Source: Azospirillum sp. TSO22-1
Lineage (GTDB): Bacteria > Pseudomonadota > Alphaproteobacteria > Azospirillales > Azospirillaceae
NCBI RefSeq assembly: GCF_003116015.1
Contig: NZ_LGQZ01000002.1
Coordinates: 37,989 to 101,988, forward strand
Reading direction: 5' to 3'
DNA length: 64,000 nucleotides
Both the position numbers and the translations under genes were made by a program. The notes beneath the pieces are model-generated. The model was not told the origin of the DNA and made no database searches. It saw only the letters and a list, made by a program, of their open reading frames with translations. Below are positions 1 through 8,070 of this stretch, one piece after another; the first letter of the stretch is position 1; every line of letters begins with the position of its first letter.

Positions 1-194
1 ATCTGAAGCCCAAGCAGGCGGTGAAGGCGGGCGAGCGCTTCGGCCTGATCCGCTTCGGCAGCCGCACCGACATCTACCTGCCGGACGGCGTGGCGCCGCT
101 GGTCTGCGTCGGGCAGCTGGCGATCGGCGGCGAGACTGTCCTTGCCGACCTGGAGTCGAGCGAACCGCAGCGGACGGGGGAGATCCGCCGATGA
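1..194 (+). CDS. psd: Phosphatidylserine decarboxylase, C-terminal part (5' truncated by window)
   Basis: This is the 3' end of a gene for the enzyme that decarboxylates phosphatidylserine to phosphatidylethanolamine; the start lies before the window and the frame opens at base 3. The tail carries [11 protein letters not shown]. In the short (about 230 residue) Psd family of alphaproteobacteria, the serine of the FGS motif (codon 60-62 here) becomes the pyruvoyl cofactor after self-cleavage. The 43 residues after it fit the usual small alpha chain. The TGA overlaps the ATG of pssA (ATGA), so the two steps of phosphatidylethanolamine synthesis are probably translationally coupled, in reverse pathway order. 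Confidence 0.9.
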   Translation, partial: LKPKQAVKAGERFGLIRFGSRTDIYLPDGVAPLVCVGQLAIGGETVLADLESSEPQRTGEIRR

Positions 195-1084
195 AACGGC
201 CGCCCGTCTTCAAGCCGGGCGCCTTCAAGCCCGGGGTGTTCCGCAAGCGGCACCCGCGCCGGGTGCACCCGCGGCTCAAGGGCCTGTCGATCAACCACCT
301 GCTGCCCAACGTGCTGACCGTGCTGGCGCTGTGCGCCGGCCTGACGGCGATCCGCTTCGCCATCGACGGGCAGTGGCGCCCGGCGGTGGTATCGGTGGTG
401 ACCGCCGCCATCCTCGACGCGCTGGACGGCCGCATCGCCCGCCTGCTGAACGGCCAGAGCAAGTTCGGCGCCGAGCTGGACAGCCTGTCCGACGTGGTCA
501 GCTTCGGCGTCGCCCCGGCGATCATGATGTACCTGTGGGCGCTGGGCTCGGCCGGCAGCTTCGGCTGGATCGCGGCGCTGGCCTACGCGGTGTGCATGGC
601 GCTGCGGCTGGCCCGCTTCAACTCGCGCCTCGGCGCGCCGGACCTGCCGCCGTGGGCCTTCAACTACTTCACCGGCGTGCCGGCGCCGGCCGGGGCGGGG
701 CTGGTGCTGCTGCCCATGGTCGCCGGATTCGAGGTGGACCCGGCGCTGGTTAGCCACCCGGTGCTGGTGGTGCCGTGGACGCTGGCGATGGCGTTGCTGC
801 TGGTGTCGACGCTGCCGACCTTCTCCGGCAAGGGCATGCGGGTGCCGACCGACTACGTGGTGCCGGCGCTGGTCGGCGTCGGCCTGCTCGCCGCGTTCCT
901 GGTGGCGCAGCCCTGGTGGACGCTGATCCTGCTCGGCATCGCCTACGTGGCTCTGATCCCGGTGTCGCTGCGCCAGTTCCGCAAGCTGCAGCGCGCCGCC
1001 GCCGACATCCAGGCCCCGGCCGAGGGCGAGGCCCCCGCGGCCGAGGCGCCGGTGGACGAGGAGAAGAAGGGCGGGGTGGCCTGA
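191..1084 (+). CDS. pssA: CDP-diacylglycerol--serine O-phosphatidyltransferase
   Basis: This inner-membrane enzyme makes phosphatidylserine from CDP-diacylglycerol and L-serine, the substrate of the Psd encoded just upstream. The 297-residue protein shows the complete CDP-alcohol phosphotransferase signature DG-x2-AR-x8-G-x3-D-x3-D (D79, G80, A83, R84, G93, D97, D101), with an extra D76 before it. Several hydrophobic membrane segments follow. The N-terminus is basic and the last 30 residues are rich in Ala, Glu and Pro, a soluble tail without known motif. The start is supported by a GGGGGAG ribosome site 8 bases upstream, inside psd. The stop directly abuts the stop of the opposite-strand ACT gene. 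Confidence 0.95.
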   Translation: MKRPPVFKPGAFKPGVFRKRHPRRVHPRLKGLSINHLLPNVLTVLALCAGLTAIRFAIDGQWRPAVVSVVTAAILDALDGRIARLLNGQSKFGAELDSLSDVVSFGVAPAIMMYLWALGSAGSFGWIAALAYAVCMALRLARFNSRLGAPDLPPWAFNYFTGVPAPAGAGLVLLPMVAGFEVDPALVSHPVLVVPWTLAMALLLVSTLPTFSGKGMRVPTDYVVPALVGVGLLAAFLVAQPWWTLILLGIAYVALIPVSLRQFRKLQRAAADIQAPAEGEAPAAEAPVDEEKKGGVA

Positions 1085-1399
1085 TCAGGCCACCGTCCGC
1101 TCCGCCGTCAGCACGTGGCCGACCAGCGGGATGGCGCGCAGGCAGTTGGCCACGTGGTCGGACTCGGCGCGCACCATGCCGACCACCTCGACGCTGATGT
1201 CGAGCATGCCGGCTTCCGGCAGCAGCTCGCTGCGCAGCGCGGTGGGCACCAGGCCGCGCTTGGCGAACAGCTCCAGCACGCGCGGCAGCGCGCCGGGATC
1301 GGCGTCGGCGCGCACGGCGAAGGTCACGCAGCGCCCCGGATCGGTGGCGCGGGTCTCGGCGGGGGCGGGCAGGACGGAAACGGTCTGAACGGCCGGCAT
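1085..1399 (-). CDS. Stand-alone ACT-domain protein
   Basis: The 104-residue protein is essentially one ACT domain (residues about 24-100) with the pattern VTFAVRADADPGALPRVLEL and a later LDISVEVVG strand, resembling the ligand-binding half of acetolactate synthase small subunits (IlvN/IlvH). No catalytic domain is attached and no ilvB is nearby. Such orphan ACT proteins may sense an amino acid or may be regulatory subunits for an enzyme encoded elsewhere; the partner cannot be read from this sequence. It converges on pssA with no spacer between the stop codons. The domain call is fairly firm, the role unknown. Confidence 0.7.
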   Translation of the reverse strand: MPAVQTVSVLPAPAETRATDPGRCVTFAVRADADPGALPRVLELFAKRGLVPTALRSELLPEAGMLDISVEVVGMVRAESDHVANCLRAIPLVGHVLTAERTVA

Positions 1400-1617
1400 G
1401 GCACGGGCTTTCCCTGGACGGTCTTCGAAGGAGTGCGGCGGTTGGTTCCCGGCCCTCAGAGGAGGACCGGGCCGCTAATTCGAAGAGTCGGGGACAGCGG
1501 CGCGACGTTCATGCCGGTGACCCTAGCCGCGATCGTCCGTCCGGTCAACCGACGCGGAACGGGCTGGCGTGCGGCCCTGCTCTGCGTTACTCGGTAAGGG
1601 GCACGCACGAGGCCGCC

Positions 1618-2205
1618 ATGACCGCCGAGATCCTGATCCGCCCCGCCGACCCCGACGACGCCCCCGCGGTGGCGCCGCTGATGGTCGAGGCCGGCGGCGG
1701 CATCTACCAGTTCCTGCTCGACGGCGTGGTGCCGGGCATGGCGGTGGCCGACATGCTGATGCCGGGGCTGGCGGCGCGCGAGGGCTCGTTCTCGCACCGG
1801 CACTGCGCGGTGGCGTTGGACGGCGGCGCCGTCGTCGGCACCGCGCACGCCTATCCGGCCGACTGGATGCGCAGCGTCGACCGCAGCTACCTGCCGCCCG
1901 AGCGGCTGGCGCACATCCGGAGCTTCGACGCGGCGCAGGACTGGGGCAGCTACTTCCTGTCCGCCCTGGCGGTGGCGCCGCCATGGCGGCGGCGGGGCAT
2001 CGCCGGGCGCTTGCTGGACTGGGTCGAGGGCCGCGCGCGCAGCGGCGGCTTCGACCGCATCACGCTGCATGTCTGGGCCGACAACGCCCCGGCCCGCCGC
2101 CTCTACGCCCGGCACGGCTACATCGAGGTGGAGGTGGCGGCGATTCCCTGGGATGAGCGCCTGCCGCACGAGGGCGGCAGCGTCCTGCTGCGCAAGCGGC
2201 TGTAG
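1618..2205 (+). CDS. GNAT-family N-acetyltransferase
   Basis: This 195-residue protein is a single GNAT domain that would transfer an acetyl group from acetyl-CoA to an amine. The acetyl-CoA binding motif is seen at LAVAPPWRRRGIAGRLL (Arg/Gly-rich loop) and is followed by the C-terminal strand-helix NAPARRLYARHGY typical of the fold. The substrate is not predictable. The gene stands alone, 218 bases after the ACT gene; that gap holds no recognisable gene or RNA. An ACGAGG ribosome site lies 6 bases before the ATG. Confidence 0.85.
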   Translation: MTAEILIRPADPDDAPAVAPLMVEAGGGIYQFLLDGVVPGMAVADMLMPGLAAREGSFSHRHCAVALDGGAVVGTAHAYPADWMRSVDRSYLPPERLAHIRSFDAAQDWGSYFLSALAVAPPWRRRGIAGRLLDWVEGRARSGGFDRITLHVWADNAPARRLYARHGYIEVEVAAIPWDERLPHEGGSVLLRKRL

Positions 2206-2338
2206 GGCGATCCGGACCGGGCGAAAGCGCTATGACTCATACATTCGTATGGGATACGCCTTCCCAATGTCGTAATGACGGGCGGTCTTGATCTGCTAAT
2301 TTTCACGCAACTCAAAGAAGTCAAGACGTTCCTCCGAC

Positions 2339-4456
2339 ATGCCCTACCGACGGTCCGCACGCGACCTCTGGATCCTGCTGCTGTTCTCGTTCACGGTGCC
2401 GCTGCTGCTGCTCGCGGTGGTGGCGTGGCGGGACTACGGCGAGGGCTTTGCGGAGGCCGAGCGGCACGTCGACCGGTCCAACTCCGTGGTCTACGAGCAC
2501 ACGCTGCGCCTGTTCGAGACCTACGCCTTCGTGCTGGACGAGATCGACCAGTACATCGCCGGGCGTCCGTGGCCGGGGATCACCGCCACGCCGGAGGTCC
2601 ACCGCTATCTGGAGCGGGTCGAGCACGCCTTCCCGCAGGTGGGCAGCCTGTGGCTCGTCGACGCCGCCGGCCGGATCGCCGGCAGCAGCCGCTTCTTTCC
2701 GGTGCCGGCCTCCGACGTCTCCGACCGCGATTACCACCTGACGCTCAAGAGCGGCGAGACGCGCTTCATCAGCGCGACCTATCCCGGGCGCACCACCGGC
2801 AAGCTGGCGTTCAACGTGGCGCGCAGCCGCTCGGCGTCGGAGGGGAGCTACGACGGCAGCATCCTCGCCTCGGTCTACGTCGCCGAGTTCACCGAGTTCT
2901 TCGCGCAGGTGGTAGCCACCCCCGGCGACGCGGTGTCGCTGGTGCGCGCCGACGGCACCATGCTGGCGCGTTACCCGGGGCCGCCGACGGCCGTCAAGCT
3001 GACGCCCGAGAGCGGTTTCATGCGCGCCGTCGCCGCCGCTCCGGCCGGCGGCGTGTTCCGGACGCAGTCGCAGGGCGACGGGGTGGAGCGGCTGTACGCC
3101 TACCGCAAGGTCGGCGACTTCCCGGTGTATGTCCTGTACGGCCGGTCCATCGGCTGGATCCTGGCCGAGTGGCGCTCGCAGGTGCTGTTCTACGCGCTGT
3201 TCGCGGTGCCCTCGGCGCTGCTGCTGGCGCTGGTGTCGTGGCTGGTGGTGCGCAAGGCGCGCGCCGAGCGCGTGGCGCTCGCCCGCGTCGCCGCCGAGGT
3301 GGAGCGCCGCCAGCACGCCGAGGCCATCCTGCAGAAGATCCAGCGCCTGGAGATGCTGGGCCAGATCGCCGGCGGCATCGCGCACGACTTCAACAACCTG
3401 CTGATGGTGATCACCAGCAACCTCTACCTCGCGCAGTCGCGCGGCGGCGAACCCGGCCCGGCGGCGCCCTTCATCGACACCGCCATGCAGGCCGCCTACC
3501 GCGGCGGGCAGCTGACGCAGCAACTCCTGACCTTCTCGCGCCAGCACGCGGTCAAGCCGGAGGTGTTCGACGTCAACGCCGCCTTGGGGCCGATGGTGGA
3601 CGGCATGCTGAAGCGTTCGCTGCGCGGCGACATCGCCATCGACACCGACCTGATGTCCGGCCTGTGGCCGGCGAAGGCGGATCGCGCGCAGATGGAGCTG
3701 GCGGTGCTCAACCTCGCGGTCAACGCCCGCGACGCCATGCCGGACGGCGGCCGGCTGACCGTGCGCACCCGCAACGTGACGCTCGGCGGCGACGGGCCGG
3801 GGGGCCTCCGCGGCGACTTCGTGGCGCTCACCCTGGCCGACACCGGCTGCGGCATCGACACGGACATCCAGGACCGCGTCTTCGACCCGTTCTTCACCAC
3901 CAAGGATGTCGGCAAGGGCACCGGCCTGGGCCTCAGCCAGGTCTACGGCTTCGCCACCCAGGCCGGCGGCACGGTGGGGCTGGACAGCCGGCCGGGGGAG
4001 GGAACCGCCATCACCCTCTACCTGCCGCGCAGCGGCGAAGGGGCGGCCCAGGCCGCCGCCACCCCGGCGCAAAGCCCGCGGCCGGCCGGCGGCACCATCC
4101 TGCTGGTCGAGGACAGCCCGGAGATCGGCCGCACCGCCACCACGCTGCTGGAGGGCTTCGGCTACAGCGTCGTGTACGCCGAGAACGCCGACCGCGCGCT
4201 GGAGGCGCTGTCCAACGGCAGGCGCTTCGACCTGGTGTTCTCCGACATCGTGATGCCCGGCAGCATGAACGGCCTCGACCTGGCGCGGCGGGTGCGCGAG
4301 CGCTTCCCGGCGATGCCGGTGCTGCTGACCACCGGCTACTCCAACGCCGCCAGCACCGCGGAGAAGGAGGGCTTCCGCCTGCTGCAGAAGCCCTACCGCC
4401 CGGAGGTGCTCGCCGAGGCGGTGCGCGAGCTGCTGGACGAGACGGCCGGCGCGTAA
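2339..4456 (+). CDS. Membrane-bound hybrid sensor histidine kinase with C-terminal receiver
   Basis: The 705-residue protein has one N-terminal membrane segment (about residues 10-30), a periplasmic sensor region of about 250 residues with Cache-like layout, a second membrane segment (about 282-303), a HisKA phospho-acceptor helix with H349 in GGIAHDFNNLL, an ATPase domain (N-box LNLAVNARDAMP, G-boxes DTGCGID and GKGTGLGLS), and a receiver domain whose phospho-acceptor is D636 in FSDIVMPG. It would autophosphorylate on His and pass phosphate to its own Asp. The HDFNN type is common in orphan hybrid kinases that signal through stand-alone receivers. No cognate output regulator is adjacent. There is no clear ribosome site before the chosen ATG. 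Confidence 0.92.
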   Translation: MPYRRSARDLWILLLFSFTVPLLLLAVVAWRDYGEGFAEAERHVDRSNSVVYEHTLRLFETYAFVLDEIDQYIAGRPWPGITATPEVHRYLERVEHAFPQVGSLWLVDAAGRIAGSSRFFPVPASDVSDRDYHLTLKSGETRFISATYPGRTTGKLAFNVARSRSASEGSYDGSILASVYVAEFTEFFAQVVATPGDAVSLVRADGTMLARYPGPPTAVKLTPESGFMRAVAAAPAGGVFRTQSQGDGVERLYAYRKVGDFPVYVLYGRSIGWILAEWRSQVLFYALFAVPSALLLALVSWLVVRKARAERVALARVAAEVERRQHAEAILQKIQRLEMLGQIAGGIAHDFNNLLMVITSNLYLAQSRGGEPGPAAPFIDTAMQAAYRGGQLTQQLLTFSRQHAVKPEVFDVNAALGPMVDGMLKRSLRGDIAIDTDLMSGLWPAKADRAQMELAVLNLAVNARDAMPDGGRLTVRTRNVTLGGDGPGGLRGDFVALTLADTGCGIDTDIQDRVFDPFFTTKDVGKGTGLGLSQVYGFATQAGGTVGLDSRPGEGTAITLYLPRSGEGAAQAAATPAQSPRPAGGTILLVEDSPEIGRTATTLLEGFGYSVVYAENADRALEALSNGRRFDLVFSDIVMPGSMNGLDLARRVRERFPAMPVLLTTGYSNAASTAEKEGFRLLQKPYRPEVLAEAVRELLDETAGA

Positions 4457-4510
4457 AAGATCCCGCGAAGGCCACACCGCGCCGCCACGCCGCCGCCCTA
4501 GGCTGGCGGC

Positions 4511-4693
4511 ATGCACGCCTATCGCTCCCTCACCACGCAACGCCTGCTCGACGTCGATGCGCGTCTGGCCGCCATGGGCCGCACGCGCGTGGTCATGGAA
4601 CGCCGCCTCGCCGGCGAACTGCGCGCCCTGCGCGTCGTGCTCGTCCTGTGGGCGCTGACACTGGCCGGCATCGCCGGCTGGGTCGCCGGCTGA
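4511..4693 (+). CDS. Small single-span membrane protein, hypothetical
   Basis: A 60-residue open frame with a basic, helical N-terminal half and one C-terminal hydrophobic segment (about residues 40-59, VVLVLWALTLAGIAGWVAG). It lies in the 240-base gap between the hybrid kinase and oxyR and ends 3 bases before the oxyR stop on the other strand. No family is recognised and the upstream ribosome site is weak. The membrane segment and its snug fit between two genes make it plausible, but a chance frame in GC-rich DNA cannot be excluded. Confidence 0.45.
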   Translation: MHAYRSLTTQRLLDVDARLAAMGRTRVVMERRLAGELRALRVVLVLWALTLAGIAGWVAG

Positions 4694-4696
4694 CGC

Positions 4697-5608
4697 CTAT
4701 TCCGCCGCTGCGACGCCGTCCGGCAGGTGCCGGCGCAGGTACGCCGCCAACTGCTGCAATTCCGCCCCGCGCGGGCTGCCCTTGCGCCACGCCAGACCGA
4801 GGCGCCGGGCCGGCCGCGGCTCGGCGAAGGGGCGGGTCTCCACGCCCTCAGGCGCCCGCGCGCGGGCCAGCTCCGGCAGCAGCGTGACGCCGATGCGGCC
4901 GGCGACCATCTCGCACAGCGTGGCCAGCGAGGTGCCGGAAAAGCCGTCGCGGTCCGGCCCGCCGGCCCGATGGCACACCGCCAGCGCCTGGTCGCGGAAG
5001 CAGTGCCCTTCCTCCAGCAGCAGCAGCCGTTCGCCGCCCAGGTCGCGCTCGGTCAGCGCCGGGCGCGCGGCCAGGGGGTGGCCGGCGGGCAGGGCGACGG
5101 CGAAGGGCTCGTCGAACACCGCGGCGTGCTCCAGCCCCGGCTCGTCCACCGGCAGCGCCAGCAGCACCGCATCCAGCGCTCCGGCCTTCAGCAAGTCGAG
5201 CAGCCGCCCGGTCAGGTCCTCGCGCAGGAACAGCTTCAGGTCCGGGTGGTCATGGCGGAGATCGGGCAGCACCCGTGGCAGGTAGTAGGGCGCCAGCGTC
5301 GGGATCGCCCCCAGCCGCAGCTCGCCGCCCAGCGGTGTTGCGGCGCTGCGCGCGGCGGCCGCGAGGTCGCTCATCTCGCCCAGGATCCGGCGCGCCCGTG
5401 TCACCGCGTCGCGCCCGGCCGGGGTGAGCAGCACGCGGCGCTGGGTGCGCTCCACCAGCTGCACGCCCAGCACGTCCTCCAGCTGCTGGATCTGCGCCGA
5501 CAGGCTGGGCTGGCTGACGTGGCAGCGCTCGGCCGCGCGGCCGAAGTGCAGCGTGTCGGCGACGGATACCAGGTAGCGCAGCTGGCGCAGCGTCACGGCT
5601 TCGATCAT
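4697..5608 (-). CDS. oxyR: Hydrogen-peroxide-sensing LysR-type regulator OxyR
   Basis: This 303-residue LysR-family regulator has an N-terminal winged helix-turn-helix (LRQLRYLVSVADTLHFGRAAE then SQPSLSAQIQQLE) and the OxyR-specific redox motif GHCFRDQALAVC. The two cysteines, C203 and C212, are nine residues apart, matching C199 and C208 of E. coli OxyR, which form a disulfide on peroxide exposure. The following GTSLATLCEMVAGRIGVTLLP also matches OxyR. It should activate peroxide-defence genes. No ahpC or katG lies next to it, so its targets are elsewhere. The upstream gap (5609-5818) has no obvious divergent antioxidant gene. Confidence 0.9.
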   Translation of the reverse strand: MIEAVTLRQLRYLVSVADTLHFGRAAERCHVSQPSLSAQIQQLEDVLGVQLVERTQRRVLLTPAGRDAVTRARRILGEMSDLAAAARSAATPLGGELRLGAIPTLAPYYLPRVLPDLRHDHPDLKLFLREDLTGRLLDLLKAGALDAVLLALPVDEPGLEHAAVFDEPFAVALPAGHPLAARPALTERDLGGERLLLLEEGHCFRDQALAVCHRAGGPDRDGFSGTSLATLCEMVAGRIGVTLLPELARARAPEGVETRPFAEPRPARRLGLAWRKGSPRGAELQQLAAYLRRHLPDGVAAAE

Positions 5609-5790
5609 CGCTGCTTCCTATCACACCGGTTGGAAAAGACAATTGGACCGGTCCCGCCCCGGCCGGCATCGTTAGCGCACGGCAACCGCCGCTACAGGCC
5701 GTCCACCCCCGCGCGACGGCCTGCGGAAGGACGGACGGGCGCAGCTTCCCCCCACCCCCGCGCCCGTCCGCACCTCCCGGCCTTGAACGC

Positions 5791-5819
5791 TATCGCTCAC
5801 GGGTGATATTTATCGCTCA
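5791..5819 (+). promoter_or_regulatory. Candidate operator: two TATCGCTCA direct repeats 20 bp apart
   Basis: The 9-base word TATCGCTCA occurs at 5791-5799 and again at 5811-5819, exactly 20 bases (two helical turns) apart, with a short palindrome GATATTTATC between. The second copy runs into the ATG of the XRE gene. Such same-face repeats at the promoter of an HTH-encoding antitoxin gene fit autoregulatory binding sites. Binding is inferred, not shown. Confidence 0.5.
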
Positions 5820-6178
5820 TGAAGATGGTCACGCCCGAACAGATCCGCGCCGCCCGCGCGCTGCTCCGCCTCGAGCAACGGGAACTGGCGGCGCGCGCAC
5901 ACGTCTCCGTCGCCACGCTGCGCCGGCTGGAGTCCGAACATGGGATGTCGGCGGTCGCCCCCTCGACCTTCGCCCAGGTCCGGGCGGCGCTGGAGGCGGC
6001 GGGCGTGGAGTTCATCTACGGCGGCGTCCGGCACCTGAAGAAGTGCAGCCCGGAGGAGGTGGCGGAGCGGTTGCGCTCCATCCGGGAAGCGGTGGACGAA
6101 TTCAACAGGAAGTACCCGGCGGTCAATCCCGATTTCTCGGAAGACGATCTGTATGATGAGAACGGATTGCCAGCGTGA
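5819..6178 (+). CDS. XRE-type HTH protein, probable antitoxin of a PIN-domain toxin
   Basis: The 119-residue protein opens with an XRE/Cro helix-turn-helix (QIRAARALLRLEQRELAARAHVS followed by a recognition helix ending RRLES, residues about 6-45) and ends in an acidic segment that could bind and block the toxin. An in-frame stop at 5804-5806 limits the start to the ATG at 5819 or the one at 5825. Neither has a Shine-Dalgarno sequence, so the message may be leaderless. Its TGA overlaps the GTG start of the PIN gene (GTGA), arguing for a coupled antitoxin-toxin pair. PIN toxins more often pair with AbrB, RHH or Phd antitoxins; an HTH partner is less common. It may also act as an ordinary repressor. 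Confidence 0.8.
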   Translation: MKMVTPEQIRAARALLRLEQRELAARAHVSVATLRRLESEHGMSAVAPSTFAQVRAALEAAGVEFIYGGVRHLKKCSPEEVAERLRSIREAVDEFNRKYPAVNPDFSEDDLYDENGLPA

Positions 6179-6570
6179 TCGTCATCGATACGTCGGCCCT
6201 GATCGCCATCCTGAGGGAAGAACCTGAAAAGGCCCGCTTTGAGCAGGTCATAGCCGATGCGAATGGCCGGCTCGTCTGTGCCGTGAGCGTTTTCGAGGCG
6301 GCCATGGTGACCATCGGGCGCAGTGCGACCGATACCGGCGATGGCCTTGATGCCGTTCTCAGGGCCATGGGCGTCGAGATCGCCCCCTTCGACGCCGATC
6401 TCGCCGCCATCGCCCGCGACGCCTTCATCCGTTTCGGGAAGGGCCGCCACCCCGCCGGCCTGAACATGGGCGACTGCGCATCCTACGCGCTGGCCAAATC
6501 CCTGGACCTGCCGCTGCTGTTCAAGGGCGGCGACTTCTCCCGGACCGACGTCACGCCGGCCCTCGCCTGA
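6175..6570 (+). CDS. vapC: PIN-domain ribonuclease toxin (VapC-like)
   Basis: The 131-residue protein is one PIN domain: IVIDTSALIAIL places the first metal-binding Asp at residue 5, E near FEAAMV is the second acidic position, and MGDCASYALA gives the later conserved Asp. The set forms the Mg-dependent RNase centre of VapC toxins, which cut tRNA or rRNA to stop growth. The start is GTG, overlapping the stop of the HTH gene. Length and motif order match VapC. The target RNA cannot be predicted. Confidence 0.88.
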   Translation: MIVIDTSALIAILREEPEKARFEQVIADANGRLVCAVSVFEAAMVTIGRSATDTGDGLDAVLRAMGVEIAPFDADLAAIARDAFIRFGKGRHPAGLNMGDCASYALAKSLDLPLLFKGGDFSRTDVTPALA

Positions 6571-6632
6571 CGCCCTCGGGAACCCGCACCCATCGGCTTT
6601 GTTGCTCCTTCGCCGGACAAGCGGAGATTGGC

Positions 6633-7283
6633 ATGACCGAGTGGCTGGTCGATGTGATGCACTCCATGGGGTACGTGGGGATCTTCCTGCTCCTGGTGCT
6701 CGCCCGCGTCGTGCCGCCGGTCCCGGCCGAGACGGTGATCCCGCTGGCCGGCCTGGGCGCCGCCGCCGGCGAGTACAACCTGTACGCCGTGGCGCTGGCC
6801 GGCGGGCTGGGCTCGATGGTCGGGCAGCTGGTCTGGTACCTGCCCAGCCGGCTGATGCCGGCCGACCGGTTCGAGCGCTTCCTCAGGCGCTACGGCCACT
6901 GGCTGACGGTGCGGCCGAAGCAGGTGAAGCGCGCCACCCGCTGGTTCGGCCAGCGCGGCGACCTCGCCGTGCTGTTCTGCCAGCCGATCCCCGGGCTGCG
7001 CACCCTGATCTCCATCCCCGCCGGCGCCTGCAACATGCCGGTGTGGCGCTACGGCCTCGCCTCCGGCGTTGGCTCGGTCGCGTGGACGTTCGTGCTGGCG
7101 TGGAGCGGCTACATGCTGGCAACGTGGCCGCGCATCGCCGACCTGGTGGGGTGGTTCACCATCGGCCTGGTGGTCCTGCTGATCGGGGTCTACGTGGTCC
7201 GGCTGGCCATGCATTTCCACGCGCTGCGCGGCGGCCGCCCGGGCGAGGAGATCCTCACCACCCAGCCGACCCGATGCCGGTGA
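6633..7283 (+). CDS. DedA-family (SNARE-associated/VTT) membrane protein
   Basis: This 216-residue polytopic membrane protein has the DedA hallmarks: an early ARVVPPVPAETVIPLAG re-entrant region, an acidic and Arg-containing core (FGQRGDLAVLFCQPIPGLRTLISIPAG), and C-terminal spans. DedA proteins are thought to be lipid scramblases or carriers (for example of undecaprenyl phosphate) that support membrane homeostasis. The last 29 bases overlap the 3' end of the lysE-like gene on the opposite strand. Confidence 0.88.
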   Translation: MTEWLVDVMHSMGYVGIFLLLVLARVVPPVPAETVIPLAGLGAAAGEYNLYAVALAGGLGSMVGQLVWYLPSRLMPADRFERFLRRYGHWLTVRPKQVKRATRWFGQRGDLAVLFCQPIPGLRTLISIPAGACNMPVWRYGLASGVGSVAWTFVLAWSGYMLATWPRIADLVGWFTIGLVVLLIGVYVVRLAMHFHALRGGRPGEEILTTQPTRCR

Positions 7284-7911
7284 ACGCCGTCCCCAGCGCC
7301 CACAGGCCGAAGCACGCCAGACCCACCCCGGTGCAGTGGTTGAGCACCGTCAGCCCCTGGTCGGTGATGCGGTGGCGCACCGCCGCCACGCCGGACGACA
7401 GCGCCAGCCACCAGCTGCTCGCCCCCAGGAACACGCCCAGCACCATGGTGGCGGCGTCGAACTTGCCGAGGTTGGCGCCCAGCCCGAATCCGGCGAACAC
7501 CGCGATGAAGGCGAGGATGGTCGCCGGGTTGGTCAGCGTCAGCGACAGCCCGGTGATGAAGCCGGCGATGGCGGTGCGGCTGTCCGGCACCTTGGCGACC
7601 TCCTGCTCCTCCGCCGCCGGCTGCTGGCGGAAGGTGCGCACGGCCACGGCCAGCATGAAGACGCCGCCGACGACGCGGAACCAGAACTGATGCCCCTCGA
7701 GGAAGGCCAGCGCCGCCGACACGCCGAACGCCGCGATGCCGCCGTAGATGGTGTCGGCCACCGCCGCCCCCATGCCGGTGGAAAAGCCCATGAAGACGCC
7801 GTGCTGGATGGTGCGGCGGATGCACAGCAGGCCGATGGGGCCGACGGGGGCTGCGATGGCGATGCCCAGCACGTACCCCTGCACCAGCACCACCAGCAGT
7901 TCCTGGACCAC
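7255..7911 (-). CDS. LysE/RhtB-family amino-acid exporter
   Basis: A membrane protein of about 218 residues with six predicted spans. The first span contains GIAIAAPVGPIGLLCIRRT, the conserved N-terminal signature of LysE-type exporters, and GFITGLSLTLTNPATILAF is the second conserved half. These carriers export amino acids or related metabolites. The GTG at 7911 is preferred because GGAGG lies 6 bases before it; a TTG one codon upstream is possible. It converges on and overlaps the DedA gene. Confidence 0.85.
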   Translation of the reverse strand: MVQELLVVLVQGYVLGIAIAAPVGPIGLLCIRRTIQHGVFMGFSTGMGAAVADTIYGGIAAFGVSAALAFLEGHQFWFRVVGGVFMLAVAVRTFRQQPAAEEQEVAKVPDSRTAIAGFITGLSLTLTNPATILAFIAVFAGFGLGANLGKFDAATMVLGVFLGASSWWLALSSGVAAVRHRITDQGLTVLNHCTGVGLACFGLWALGTAFTGIGSAGW

Positions 7912-8070
7912 CAACGTCCTCCCCGAGGCTACAGGGTCCGCGCGGGCGGAGCCGTGCCCGCGTGATATCCGTCCGATGGGGGCAAGTCAACCGACCGCGG
8001 TCACGCGCCCTCTGTCCCGGTGGCGCAAGCGCGGCTATTCTTTTTCGCAAACCGAGGAGGAACGGTGGTG

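Noticed and set aside
2275..4887. An 870-codon plus-strand frame overlapping the hybrid kinase
   Set aside because: Its translation is Arg/Pro/Ala-rich without domains, while the frame starting at 2339 has all kinase and receiver motifs.
5624..5650. Two ACCGGT copies upstream of oxyR as an OxyR site
   Set aside because: The spacing and sequence do not match the ATAG-type tetranucleotide pattern of OxyR sites; only a generic palindrome is seen.
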